DNA of 64,000 nucleotides from contig JAIQZU010000003.1 of NCBI GenBank assembly GCA_021776915.1, forward strand, positions 1 to 64,000, written 5' to 3'. Shown piece after piece: positions 7,019 through 15,821 of this stretch; within the stretch, counting starts at the first letter, position 1; every line of letters starts with the position of its first letter. This DNA comes from Candidatus Scalindua sp. Lineage in GTDB: Bacteria; Planctomycetota; Brocadiia; Brocadiales; Scalinduaceae. The notes under the pieces are model-generated. The model did no database searches. It was given only the letters and a program-made list of their open reading frames with translations, and was not told where the DNA came from. The position numbers and the translations under genes were made by a program.

Positions 7019-8038
7019 TTATTCTATCTGTTTGAAGGTTATACCTTCCGGCAGGCGTGTACGTCTATCAACGATGGCCTGCACAAGCTGCTTCATCGTT
7101 ATGTTTTTCACTTCCCGCAGATCGGCTCCGCGCAAATCTACACTGCGCAGGTCAGCCCCTGACAGGTTTGCTCCGGTCAAGTTCGCCGAAAGCAATTTTG
7201 CTTTCTGTAAATCTGCTTTCGACAGGTTCGCTTCTTGCAGACTTGCGCCTGTTAAATCAGCTCCTTGTAGATTTGCCCACATCAGGTTCGCTCCCTGCAG
7301 ACTTGCGTTCTTCAAATTTGCCTTTTGTAGATTTGCCTGAGACAGGTTTGTACCGTGCAGATTTGCTGCCGACAAATTTGTCTGTGACAAATTTGCTCCT
7401 GTCAGGTCAGCTTTCTGTAGGGATGACCACGGCATATCCGCTCCTTCAAAATCTCCCCATCTTAATATCATTCCTTTCGCTTCCGCCCCTTCAAGCATTT
7501 TAACACCCAAAGCACTTCTCAGACTGTCCTTATTGTGTTTGGGTATATTCTCAAACGTCATACCCTCTGGAAATTTTGTTTTTTTATCATAAACGGCTAC
7601 AGCAATCTGCCTGGGAGTGAGATTTTGCACTCCGGTCAGGTCTGCTCCCCGTAAGTCTGTTTCTTCCAGGTTTGTCCTGGACAGATTTGCCCCATGCAAA
7701 TCAGCCCCTTGCAGGTTTGCTTTTCGCAGATTTGTTCCTTTCAGATTCGCACCCTGCAGGTTTGCCTGTGCCAGGTTCGCCTCCTGCAGATAGATCCATC
7801 GCAAATCGGCCCCTGACAAGTCCGCTCCTACTAAGGAATCAACACCCCGCTTTCTCTTCAGCTTCTCTTCATCGTACCCGACGTCGTTCTCCTGCAATGC
7901 TACTATTTGTGCTTTCACAGCAGCTTTTTCATGCAAAAAAGACTCGCCCGCATCTACGGTGGAGAACCCGAAAACCGTACACAAACCAATTCCGAAACCG
8001 ATAATAAAGGAACCCTTTTTTGAACTGTTTTTCTTCAT
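7019..8038 (-). CDS. Exported pentapeptide-repeat protein
   Basis: A 339-residue protein with an N-terminal hydrophobic segment (about 10-28, after KKNSSKKG) followed by DAGE, so it is exported or anchored. Two blocks of A(D/N)LXX pentapeptides, about 72-137 and 200-306, form right-handed quadrilateral beta helices. Each block is followed by a short non-repeat module that is itself duplicated: NLTPRQIAVAV, KTKFPEGMTFENI in the middle and NITMKQLVQAI, RTRLPEGITFKQI at the C-terminus. The whole protein therefore looks like a tandem duplication of a helix plus cap. Family members inhibit gyrase by DNA mimicry or act as structural proteins; export makes gyrase binding unlikely here. The role is unknown. 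It lies downstream of the ybdK-like ligase on the same strand, 178 bp away. Confidence 0.82.
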   Translation of the reverse strand: MKKNSSKKGSFIIGFGIGLCTVFGFSTVDAGESFLHEKAAVKAQIVALQENDVGYDEEKLKRKRGVDSLVGADLSGADLRWIYLQEANLAQANLQGANLKGTNLRKANLQGADLHGANLSRTNLEETDLRGADLTGVQNLTPRQIAVAVYDKKTKFPEGMTFENIPKHNKDSLRSALGVKMLEGAEAKGMILRWGDFEGADMPWSSLQKADLTGANLSQTNLSAANLHGTNLSQANLQKANLKNASLQGANLMWANLQGADLTGASLQEANLSKADLQKAKLLSANLTGANLSGADLRSVDLRGADLREVKNITMKQLVQAIVDRRTRLPEGITFKQIE

Positions 8039-8216
8039 TTCCAGTCTTCACCATATAATCAACAATGCAGAGATATTACGCTACTATAATGTCCATCGCA
8101 AATTATTTCCTAAGGGAGCTATAAAGCCAGCCTCTCCCTCTAGCAACCGTGCTACTGTATGACTTCGTGTGATTTACAAACTTAACAGTACCATTAATGC
8201 ATACGTTCCTTCTATG

Positions 8217-9338
8217 TTAAACAGAAAAATCAAGTGTTCTTGTGGCAAGTTCCTTTTCAAGCGCAACCAGGTCACCACTCAAGTCTTTGTATAGTACCCT
8301 CTGCAGGTCTGATTCGCTTCCTTGTTCTAACATAGTTCTGGCAAAACTATGGTGGCGCTCAGCATGCAGTTCTTTTGCTTTTGGTGTAGTCAACTCTATC
8401 AGGCGCCTGAGTTGTTCGCTGATAGTTATAATTTCTTCTGTCTCCGGTTCCACTATTTTAGCATGGAGTCCATATCTCATTGCCTTCCACCAATTCTCTT
8501 CGAGATATCCGGCATGAAGGTTACTTGAGGGTTTTCCTGCAAAAAAGCTGTCTTGATATGTAGCTACGGCAGACTGTATCAGGGCGGCAAGTGCCCCTAT
8601 GCGACGAACGGATGTGGGAATATCAAAGATCCGAAACTCAACAGTACCCAGTGGTGGTTGGGGACGAATAATCCACCAGAGGTCACCGGGACGTGTAATG
8701 TCGCCTGCAGCAAGTAGTTTTTCGTAATAAGCGACCAGTTCCGGAAAGGATTTAAATGGTGGTGCAAATTTGGTTCGAGGCATGGAATGGAACAAGTGCG
8801 CGCGTGTTGAAACCAATCCGGTATCTATCCCATCGTAGTAAGGTGAGTTTGCGGAGAGGGCTAATAGAGGATATGCCCATCGCCGCATTTCGTTCATGAC
8901 ATAAATGGCCGCTTCTTCATTTTTTACCCCGACATGTATGTGTAATCCAAAGGCCAGCATGCGGTGGGCAATATATCCGTGGTTATCACGTACCCATTGA
9001 TAATGGTCACTGTCAACAAAAGGTTGTTTCTTCCAATCGGAGAATGGATGGCTTCCGGCAGCAACAATGTCAACATTGAGTCCCTTACAGCTATCTGCCA
9101 GGACAGTTCGACCGTTAGCTGTCTCTTGTATCAGTTCCTCTACAGTTTTATAAACACCAGTACGCGTCTCTAAGACACACTGAAGCAGTTCGTAACATAT
9201 TCTCTCCCGAAATTCGGTATCAAGAAGCGCCATAACCTCATTGACAGAAGGCGTAAGTTCTGCAGTTTCAGGGTCGATCAAATGAAGTTCTTCTTCTATG
9301 CCTAATGTGGGGTAGTCATTTTTCTTAAACGGTTTCAT
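8217..9338 (-). CDS. YbdK/GCS2-family carboxylate-amine ligase
   Basis: A 373-residue ATP-dependent ligase of the GCS2 family (YbdK-like), which joins a carboxylate to an amine; characterised members have weak glutamate-cysteine ligase activity. Seen: the N-terminal TLGIEEELHLIDPETAELTP motif, a histidine-rich active-site region (FGLHIHVGV), RPQPPLGTVEFRIFDIPTSV, and the C-terminal SDLQRVLYKDLSGDLVALEK. Length is normal for the family. The ATG start is followed directly by the conserved motif. Two orphan copies of its C-terminal end lie 1.4 and 2.2 kb downstream, which suggests the locus once held more related genes. The true substrate is unknown. Confidence 0.85.
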   Translation of the reverse strand: MKPFKKNDYPTLGIEEELHLIDPETAELTPSVNEVMALLDTEFRERICYELLQCVLETRTGVYKTVEELIQETANGRTVLADSCKGLNVDIVAAGSHPFSDWKKQPFVDSDHYQWVRDNHGYIAHRMLAFGLHIHVGVKNEEAAIYVMNEMRRWAYPLLALSANSPYYDGIDTGLVSTRAHLFHSMPRTKFAPPFKSFPELVAYYEKLLAAGDITRPGDLWWIIRPQPPLGTVEFRIFDIPTSVRRIGALAALIQSAVATYQDSFFAGKPSSNLHAGYLEENWWKAMRYGLHAKIVEPETEEIITISEQLRRLIELTTPKAKELHAERHHSFARTMLEQGSESDLQRVLYKDLSGDLVALEKELATRTLDFSV

Positions 9339-9752
9339 TGTTCAGGTAAGAATATCTTTAGAGGCAGCGTAAATCAAGAAAAAGATGAATGAAGCAAATA
9401 ACGAAAGACGAAAGGCAAAAGACATATTTAACGCAGAGCTCGCAGAGAGCGCTAAGAAAACGAAATTTAAAGAATAAAACAAAAGATAACTGCTTTTACC
9501 CTTTGTGTTCTTTGCTTGTCCTCGGTGTCTTCTGTCCGGGGAGCTTCGTGTGAAAATTTTGTCTTTTAATTTACCTGTTTTATCTTTGCGAACCTGGCGC
9601 CTTGGCGAGATACCAGCCTTTTGCCTTTCCAATCATCAATAGTCAGTATTCAATCTTAACTCTTTCCTCTGCGTTCTCTGCGTTGAAATATTATTCTTTT
9701 CAACCAAATTGTTAAAGAACTTAAGAAAGATACCGATATATATATAAACTAT
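9339..9752. other. Gene-free region of degenerate intergenic repeats
   Basis: Contains CGCAGAGCTCGCAGAG-type and GCGAACCTGGCGCCTTGGCG-type phrases, and at 9518-9541 the motif GTCCTCGGTGTCTTCTGTCC with GGGG following. This motif recurs at 32394, 40606 and 51582 (the last two inverted). An open frame on the minus strand here is composed of these repeats and is not a gene. Confidence 0.5.
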
Positions 9753-9780
9753 TTGACATTCAAAAGCTCGGTGATAAACT
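9753..9780 (+). promoter_or_regulatory. Promoter of the PilZ gene
   Basis: TTGACA (9753-9758), 16 nt, TAAACT (9775-9780) within GATAAACT. The same layout, CTATTTGACAT followed by GATAAGCT, occurs at 10388-10418 just before the SUMF1-fold gene. Confidence 0.45.
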
Positions 9781-9825
9781 CTCAAAATGTAACTTATTTA
9801 CTATAAATCAGTTCAGGAAGACTTA

Positions 9826-10218
9826 ATGCTTACTAATAAACGGCTTTTTCCACGGACTAAGGTTAATATCAAGGTCGGATTTGAGTTTGTTAAGTGGAAT
9901 GTAGCAGATCTGGATCATTGCAAGGCTTCTTATGAGGCATCTATTACTGACATTAGTGCAAAGGGTGCAAGTTTAAGTGAATTGCCTGATATTGATAAGG
10001 GTGTTTTGAAGAAACTATCTACAGGGGAAAATAAGATTCGTCTGAATTTTTCACTTTATGCAGATCATGATCCAATCAATACTTTTGCCCGTTTGATCTG
10101 GCACCAACAGACAGATAAGGAAGATATTGATGAGACACAGTATGGTTTTGAGTTTATCGATATACCCGGTACCGCTTTTGAGCGGATTAAGAAATTTGTG
10201 GAATCGGCAGGCAATTGA
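9826..10218 (+). CDS. PilZ domain protein, probable c-di-GMP receptor
   Basis: A 130-residue single-domain PilZ protein. The c-di-GMP contacts of the family are visible: the N-terminal RLFPR (RxxxR) and the DISAKGASL block matching D/NxSxxG. The rest fits the PilZ beta barrel ending in YGFEFIDIPG and a helix. It would bind cyclic di-GMP in the cytosol and act on an unknown partner; no pilus or flagellar gene is adjacent, apart from a dead pilT 4.6 kb away. It is followed at 190 bp by a SUMF1-fold gene with similar upstream sequence, so the two may be co-regulated. Confidence 0.82.
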   Translation: MLTNKRLFPRTKVNIKVGFEFVKWNVADLDHCKASYEASITDISAKGASLSELPDIDKGVLKKLSTGENKIRLNFSLYADHDPINTFARLIWHQQTDKEDIDETQYGFEFIDIPGTAFERIKKFVESAGN

Positions 10219-10407
10219 AATATTTTTATTAAGTGGCGTTTAACCCTCTATTTAAAATCTCCAATATTAAAATTCCCATATCAGCGTTTCCCCAAATCCT
10301 CTATTCTGAATTCTGAATTCTGAATTATCCTCTCAGTCTAAAGATTTAAAGAACTTAAGATCAATGTCTGCATAGCTTAGAAAGACTATTTGACATAAGA
10401 ACATTCT

Positions 10408-11328
10408 ATGATAAGCTTTGAGGATATGGTTACAAAAAGTGATATGAAACAGAAAATCCCCGAGGACATGGTACTCATCCCTGAAGGTCCATTTTTAATG
10501 GGAAGCACAGAAGATGAGGTAAATAAATTATTAGAACTTGACCGTAATGTTGAGGCGAGCAGGTTTGATGTTGAGGTTCCGCAGAGAGAGGTTTCTATGA
10601 GTGCATATCTGATTGATAAGTCTCCCGTAACTAATGCGGAATATAAAAAGTTTATAGAATCAGGTGGTTATAAACAGAGAGATTTCTGGTCGGATGCAGG
10701 TTGGGATTATGTCCAGCAGGCAAAACCTTTGGACGGCGATGTTGTAAACAGCGCCATGGATGGTGAAGATGATTGTCCTGTAGTAAATGTTTCATGGTAC
10801 GAGGCCGAAGCATTTGCAAAATATGCGGGGAAAAGACTCCCTACCGAGGCAGAGTGGGAGAAGGCAGCTCGTGGTACGGACGGCAGGATATATCCGTGGG
10901 GTAATGAATTCGATAAAACAAAATTAAATTGTGCCGAGTCTAAGATTGAAAAACCGACCCCTGTTACAAAATTCATGGATGGTATAAGTGGATATGGATG
11001 TTTTGATATGGCGGGAAACGTCTGGGAATGGACAGCAGACTGGTTTGACAGCCAATACTATCGTTCCGCTCCTGATAGAGATCCACAGGGACCAGCCAAA
11101 GCAGAAGATATGCCGTTTTTCGGGAGGCCGGAGGATGTGGGTACCTCTATTTATGAATTGGAACCCGCAGAGGCTGGCAACAGTACACTGAGTGATTGTA
11201 AGGTGTTGCGCGGCGGTTCCTGGAATGGCGGAGGCGTGATCCATATCCGTTGTGCAAATCGCGATTATGATGAACCTGATTACAGGAATGATACCATTGG
11301 ATTCCGGTGCGCCGGATCTTTAATATAA
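10408..11328 (+). CDS. SUMF1/FGE-fold protein lacking the formylglycine cysteines
   Basis: A 306-residue protein with a single formylglycine-generating-enzyme/sulfatase-modifying-factor fold covering nearly all its length. Seen: DMVLIPEGPFLMGST, ISPVT-like DKSPVTNAEYKKFI, NVSWYEAEAFAKYAGKRLPT, EAEWEKAARG, GCFDMAGNVWEWTADW, VLRGGSWN and DTIGFRCAGS. In true FGE the segment after GGS carries two catalytic cysteines; here it reads WNGGGVIHIRCANR, without them, so formylglycine synthesis is unlikely. Many family members in bacteria have other or unknown roles. The start is uncertain: ATG 10408 has no ribosome site and overlaps a possible promoter (TTGACA 10391, TAAGCT 10413); ATG 10426 or 10444 would remove only nonconserved residues. 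It stands just upstream of the glucose catabolism cluster. Confidence 0.82.
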   Translation: MISFEDMVTKSDMKQKIPEDMVLIPEGPFLMGSTEDEVNKLLELDRNVEASRFDVEVPQREVSMSAYLIDKSPVTNAEYKKFIESGGYKQRDFWSDAGWDYVQQAKPLDGDVVNSAMDGEDDCPVVNVSWYEAEAFAKYAGKRLPTEAEWEKAARGTDGRIYPWGNEFDKTKLNCAESKIEKPTPVTKFMDGISGYGCFDMAGNVWEWTADWFDSQYYRSAPDRDPQGPAKAEDMPFFGRPEDVGTSIYELEPAEAGNSTLSDCKVLRGGSWNGGGVIHIRCANRDYDEPDYRNDTIGFRCAGSLI

Positions 11329-11382
11329 ATATAAATTTTTTAGACAGGATTACAGGATAATCAAGATAATCTTTAGTCAAAA

Positions 11383-11600
11383 TCCGAAATACGAAGCACG
11401 AAATCCCTGTCCGACAAATGGCAGGCGGACGAAACAATGTCAAATAACAAAAACCCTGGATTCAAAACAAAGAAATTTCCGTGTGCAAATAGTCTCTGGT
11501 TTGGGACATTTGAAACTTTGAACTTCGAGTTTGTTTCGAGTTTCGATATTCGGGTTTCGAAATTCTTATTTATTGAATTACCTCTTTGATTTTGGCTTGT
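11383..11600. repeat. Copy of the GAAGCACGAAATCC intergenic repeat family
   Basis: An AT-rich block with GAAGCACGAAATCCCTGTCC and GTTTCGAGTTTCGATATTCG. Related blocks lie at 20643-20762 (inverted) and 51714-51876. No gene in this gap (11329-11619). Confidence 0.5.
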
Positions 11601-11619
11601 TAAGGTTACGGAAGATACT

Positions 11620-12624
11620 ATGATTCTTGCAGGTGATGTGGGTGGTACAAAGACTCGCCTGGCATTTTGCCGGTTAGAGGATGGAAGGATAATCAGACAG
11701 CAGACAGACACATTTGTCAGTCGCGATTATTCCTGCCTTGAGGAAGTTGTACAGAATTTTATAAATAAATACGGAGTCTCTGTAGATAAGTCCTGCTTTG
11801 GAGTTCCCGGGCCGGTTGTTAATGGTGAGGCGAAGGCAACTAAATTGCCCTGGCATTTCAAAGAGGAGCAGATCAGTAAGGACTTGAATATACCAACGGT
11901 TAGACTGGTAAATGACCTTGTCGCCACCGCAGCCGCCGTACCTCATTTAATGCCGGAAGATTTATATGTTCTGCATGATGGTAAGCCGCCTGGGCATAAT
12001 GACAGCAAAGGATCAGAAAAGAGAGAGTCTGTTATTGGAGTATTGGCGCCCGGCACAGGGCTTGGCCAGGCTTTTATATATACAACTGCCGGCCAACGTC
12101 ACATAATGGCCTCAGAGGGTGGGCATACAGACTTTGCGCCCACAAACGAAGTTGAAGTAAAACTTTTTCAATATTTAAAAGCAAAACATGATCACGTCAG
12201 CTACGATCGTATTCTTTCAGGGCCGGGGCTGAACAGTATATATAGATTATTAAAAGATACCGGTTTTGCGCCGGAACCCCCGGAATTAGGAAAACGATTA
12301 CGTGATGAAGACCCCGGAATGGTAATCACAACCACGGGGAAAACGGGTGAGTATGAACTCTGTGCTGAAGCCCTTGATATTTTTGCTTCTATTCTGGGTG
12401 CGCAGGCCGGCAACATGGTGCTTACTTTAATGGCAACAGGGGGCATTTATCTCGGTGGCGGTATTCCGGCAGGTATTTACAAAAAACTGGCGGATGGCAC
12501 TACGGTAAATTCTTATCTAAATAAAGGGAGGTTATCTTATCTTGTAGAAAATACACCTCTGTACGTTATCCTGGATGATCATGCTGCGTTGTTGGGAGCT
12601 GCATACATTGCTTCCGGGTCTTAG
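11620..12624 (+). CDS. glk: Glucokinase
   Basis: ATP-dependent glucokinase of the E. coli Glk family, 334 residues (family about 320). It phosphorylates glucose to glucose-6-phosphate, the entry step for the downstream genes. Seen: phosphate loop LAGDVGGTKTRLA (3-15), sugar-binding LVNDLVATAAAVP, GVLAPGTGLGQAF, the EGGHTDFAP block with the catalytic glutamate and histidine, and GGIYLGGGIPAGI near the C-terminus. It is first in a same-strand set glk-tkt-pgl-gnd-zwf, although gaps of about 55-220 bp filled with repeats make a single transcript uncertain. It is the larger Glk type, not a ROK-family kinase. Confidence 0.92.
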   Translation: MILAGDVGGTKTRLAFCRLEDGRIIRQQTDTFVSRDYSCLEEVVQNFINKYGVSVDKSCFGVPGPVVNGEAKATKLPWHFKEEQISKDLNIPTVRLVNDLVATAAAVPHLMPEDLYVLHDGKPPGHNDSKGSEKRESVIGVLAPGTGLGQAFIYTTAGQRHIMASEGGHTDFAPTNEVEVKLFQYLKAKHDHVSYDRILSGPGLNSIYRLLKDTGFAPEPPELGKRLRDEDPGMVITTTGKTGEYELCAEALDIFASILGAQAGNMVLTLMATGGIYLGGGIPAGIYKKLADGTTVNSYLNKGRLSYLVENTPLYVILDDHAALLGAAYIASGS

Positions 12625-12770
12625 GGAAAGTTAAAAGTGCCTACCCGCCTGCCAATCAGTTCGGGCAGGAAGTTTGAAGTGAGCTAAAGTTGTGGAAAAT
12701 ATTTTATAACTTTAGTCACTTTCCTTGCCTACCGGCAGGCAGGAGTTCACTTAAGGCGCTTCAAACTTCG
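12624..12770. repeat. Intergenic repeat with AAGTGCC/GGCACTT-type arms, copy 1
   Basis: Contains CTTTCCTTGCCTACCGGCAG, then GCAGGAGTTCACTTAAGGCG and CTTCAAACTT. A closely similar inverted copy is at 27074-27187, and a fragment is at 19757-19790. Fills the glk-tkt gap. Confidence 0.65.
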
Positions 12771-12811
12771 TTATATAGAATTCAAATAACTTTGAAAGCG
12801 GATTGGAGAAA

Positions 12812-14833
12812 ATGAAAGAAAAAGAAAACCTGGCTCAGTTATGTATAGGTACTTTACGAACGTTATCCATGGATGCAGTTCAAAAAGCTAATTCCGGACA
12901 TCCGGGAGCGCCCATGGGTCTTGCACCTGTCGCATTTACACTTTGGGATAGATTTATGCGCCACTCTCCCGGCAACACTGATTGGCCTGATCGGGATCGC
13001 TTCGTACTTTCGGCGGGACACGCTTCAATGCTTTTGTACAGTATATTACACATTTTCGGATATGACATCAGTCTGGATGATATAAAAAACTTCAGACAAC
13101 TGCATAGTAAATGTGCCGGCCATCCTGAATATGGCCTGGCGCCGGGTGTGGAAGTGACTACCGGGCCTCTCGGACAGGGCGCTGCAAACAGCGTTGGCAT
13201 GGCGATGGCAGAGAGATGGCTTCAAACATATTTCAACCGTCCCGGACACGAGATAATTGATTATAATATATTTGCCATTGCGGGTGACGGATGCATGATG
13301 GAGGGCATATCCGGTGAAGCGGCGTCTCTGGCAGGTCATCTCGGCCTGAGCAACCTGGTGTGGATTTATGATAATAATCATATTACTATTGAAGGCAACA
13401 CATCACTGGCATTCAGCGAAGATGTGGCCGCCCGCTTCAGGGCGTATGGTTGGAACGTTCAGCATGTTACAGACGCTAATGATTTAGAAGCGTTGGAGAG
13501 GGAACTGCAAACTGCTATAGATGAGAAAGATCGGCCGTCTATAATAATTGTTGATAGTCATATTGCGTATGGCAGTCCAAATAAACAGGATACTGCAGAT
13601 GCGCATGGGGCTCCCCTTGGCGAAGATGAAGTAAGGGCAGCGAAGGGAAATTATGGATGGGATCCTGACAAGACCTTTTATGTGCCTGATGAAGTCTTGA
13701 AGTTTAAAGAGGCTATGATAGATAAGGGTAAACGGTTGGAAGAGGAATGGAACGAAAAGTTAAAGGCCTATACAGTGGCGTTTCCTGATCTGGCAAAACA
13801 ATTTAATATGATGCAGGATTGCGAACTGCCGGAAGGCTGGGAAAGTATCCTTCCAACCTTCCCGGCTGATGCAAAGGGCCTTGCTACCCGGGAATCAAAC
13901 AATAAAATATTAAATCCGATTGCTGATAAAATTCCATGGTTCATGGGAGGCTCCGCTGATCTGGCGCCTTCTACAAAGACCTATATAAAAGAGGCTACGA
14001 GTTTTAATAGAGAGGATTATGGCGGCAGGAATCTCCATTTCGGTATTCGTGAACATGCAATGGGGGCTATTATAAGTGGAATGTCTCTCAGCAAGCTCAG
14101 GCCGTATGGGGCGACATTCTTTGTTTTTTCAGATTATGCACGTCCTGCAATCCGCTTATCTGCTTTGATGAAGCTGCCTGTAATTTATATTTTCACTCAC
14201 GACAGTATTGGTGTTGGTGAGGACGGGCCGACACATCAGCCTGTCGAACATTTGGCTTCTCTGCGTGCCATGCCGGGCTTAGATGTCATTCGTCCATCAG
14301 ACGCCAATGAACTGTCAGTGATGTGGAAGTATATTATGAAACTTAAGGATCGCCCTGTTGCGCTTGTCCTGAGCCGCCAGGCTATGCCTACTCTTGACCG
14401 TTCAATATACGCTCCGGCTGATGGCGCCTTGAAGGGGGGCTATGTCCTGATTGAGAGTGAAGGTGTCCCTGATGTTATTCTGATAGGAACCGGTTCTGAA
14501 GTTCAGATATGTCTTGATGCGTATGATCAATTGATAAATGATGGAATCAAGGCAAGGGTAGTAAGTATGCCGTGTTGCAGTCTCTATCAAAGCCAGGAAA
14601 AAGATTACCGGAAAGCAGTTTTACCTGATTCTGTACAGGCACGCGTTGTAGTAGAAGCGGGATCAACTTACGGCTGGCATGGATATACCGGAAGACAGGA
14701 TGATTGTGGTATATTCGGGCTTAAGGGTTTTGGGGCTTCGGCGCCTGCAAATGATTTATACAAAGAATACGGTTTTACCACGGAGAGAGTAGTGCAGGTG
14801 GCAAAGAATGTTATAAAAAAACAAAAGAGGTAA
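12812..14833 (+). CDS. tkt: Transketolase
   Basis: Thiamine-diphosphate transketolase, 673 residues from ATG 12812 (family about 660-680). It moves two-carbon units between sugar phosphates in the non-oxidative pentose phosphate pathway. Seen: KANSGHPGAPMGLAP near the N-terminus, the TPP motif GDGCMMEGISGEAASLAGHL closing with YDNNHITIEG, the pyrimidine-domain block GIREHAMGAI, DSIGVGEDGPTHQPVEHLAS, and a C-terminal domain with GSTYGWHGYTGR. A TTG three codons upstream (12803) is an alternative start; GGAG at 12805-12808 favours the ATG. Its place between glucokinase and lactonase fits a complete pentose phosphate set. A full-length single-chain enzyme, not the split form of some bacteria. 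Confidence 0.94.
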   Translation: MKEKENLAQLCIGTLRTLSMDAVQKANSGHPGAPMGLAPVAFTLWDRFMRHSPGNTDWPDRDRFVLSAGHASMLLYSILHIFGYDISLDDIKNFRQLHSKCAGHPEYGLAPGVEVTTGPLGQGAANSVGMAMAERWLQTYFNRPGHEIIDYNIFAIAGDGCMMEGISGEAASLAGHLGLSNLVWIYDNNHITIEGNTSLAFSEDVAARFRAYGWNVQHVTDANDLEALERELQTAIDEKDRPSIIIVDSHIAYGSPNKQDTADAHGAPLGEDEVRAAKGNYGWDPDKTFYVPDEVLKFKEAMIDKGKRLEEEWNEKLKAYTVAFPDLAKQFNMMQDCELPEGWESILPTFPADAKGLATRESNNKILNPIADKIPWFMGGSADLAPSTKTYIKEATSFNREDYGGRNLHFGIREHAMGAIISGMSLSKLRPYGATFFVFSDYARPAIRLSALMKLPVIYIFTHDSIGVGEDGPTHQPVEHLASLRAMPGLDVIRPSDANELSVMWKYIMKLKDRPVALVLSRQAMPTLDRSIYAPADGALKGGYVLIESEGVPDVILIGTGSEVQICLDAYDQLINDGIKARVVSMPCCSLYQSQEKDYRKAVLPDSVQARVVVEAGSTYGWHGYTGRQDDCGIFGLKGFGASAPANDLYKEYGFTTERVVQVAKNVIKKQKR

Positions 14834-14838
14834 TAATC

Positions 14839-15045
14839 TAACGCAGAGGCGCAGAGGACCCCGGTGAAATAACTTCAGATTTCACAGGGCAGGCGCAGAG
14901 ATATTATTTTTTAAAAGTAAATGATGAAAATTGCTGAATAATTTTGTTGTTTTGTAGGGGCGTATTGCAATACGCCCCTACTCCTGTATCTTTTTCTCAT
15001 TTTTCAAAGATTTTTCCTTCGCGACCTCTGCTCCTCTGCGTTAAG
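14839..15045. repeat. Nested inverted repeat in the tkt-pgl gap
   Basis: Outer arms TAACGCAGAGGCGCAGAGG (from 14839) and CCTCTGCTCCTCTGCGTTA (to 15045) enclose a perfect 28-bp palindrome GTAGGGGCGTATTG/CAATACGCCCCTAC at 14954-14981. It has the form of a small nonautonomous or REP-like element, and the palindrome could also stop or stabilise transcripts. Confidence 0.6.
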
Positions 15046-15052
15046 GTAAATT

Positions 15053-15811
15053 ATGAAAAGGAAGATTCACGCCTATCCGAATAAGGATAAACTGGTAACT
15101 GCCGCCACTGAGCATGTGGTTAATTCCATCGGGCAGGCGATAGAGGAAAGAGGTTTATGTAATATGGCATTGGCCGGCGGCAATACTCCACGTGAAGTAT
15201 ATTCGATGTTAGCTGATGACACTTGCCGGGACCGTGTGGATTGGAGCAGGCTTCATCTTTTCTGGGGTGATGAACGAATGGTTCCTCCGGAGCATGAGGA
15301 TAGTAATTTCAGGATGGTTAAGGAAACCCTTCTTGATCATGTCAGTATACCGGACGGTAACGTACATAGAATTCGGGGAGAAATTGCGCCTGAACAGGCG
15401 GCCAGGGAGTATGCGGAGTTACTGCACGACCATTTTGAGTCAGATTCACCACGTTTTGATATAATATTGCTCGGGATAGGGGAAGACGGTCATACCGCTT
15501 CACTCTTTCCCGGTACTGATGCGGTTGAAGAGGGCGTTAAACATGCAATGGCTGTATTTGTTCCCAGGCTGGATACATGGCGGGTGACCTTGACATTTCC
15601 TGTACTTAATGCGGCCAGGGAGGTTTTATTTCTTGCTTCCGGGAAATCCAAGTCTGATATTGTTCAGCGCATAATAAGTATTAAACAACCTGCTAAAGAA
15701 TTTCCTGCATCCCTGGTCAATCCGGAAAACGGGACACTTCACTGGATGCTGGATTCTGAAGCTATGGTTTTAATCAATAAAAACGCAAGAGAAGTTATGT
15801 TCCCTTATTAA
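15053..15811 (+). CDS. pgl: 6-Phosphogluconolactonase
   Basis: DevB/SOL-type 6-phosphogluconolactonase, 252 residues (family about 230-260). It hydrolyses 6-phosphogluconolactone, the product of the dehydrogenase encoded by zwf further on. Seen: the sugar-isomerase-like N-terminus MALAGGNTPREVYSMLA, LFWGDERMVPPEHEDSNFRM, LLGIGEDGHTASLFPGT with the conserved GxGEDGH, RVTLTFPVLNAAREVLFLAS, and a C-terminal MLDSEA. The ATG follows TAAGGT. It is the middle gene of the oxidative pentose phosphate set. Confidence 0.92.
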   Translation: MKRKIHAYPNKDKLVTAATEHVVNSIGQAIEERGLCNMALAGGNTPREVYSMLADDTCRDRVDWSRLHLFWGDERMVPPEHEDSNFRMVKETLLDHVSIPDGNVHRIRGEIAPEQAAREYAELLHDHFESDSPRFDIILLGIGEDGHTASLFPGTDAVEEGVKHAMAVFVPRLDTWRVTLTFPVLNAAREVLFLASGKSKSDIVQRIISIKQPAKEFPASLVNPENGTLHWMLDSEAMVLINKNAREVMFPY

Positions 15812-15821
15812 TAAACAATCA

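Noticed and set aside
7057-8004. Long plus-strand frames opposite the pentapeptide gene
   Set aside because: They are shadows created by the regular five-codon repeat; composition (S/L/P-rich) is typical of antisense reading.
9342-9632. A 96-codon minus-strand frame after the ybdK-like gene
   Set aside because: It is the translation of degenerate intergenic repeat words, has no ribosome site and no protein-like composition.
10408-11328. Formylglycine-generating enzyme
   Set aside because: Both catalytic cysteine positions are absent, and no sulfatase gene is near.
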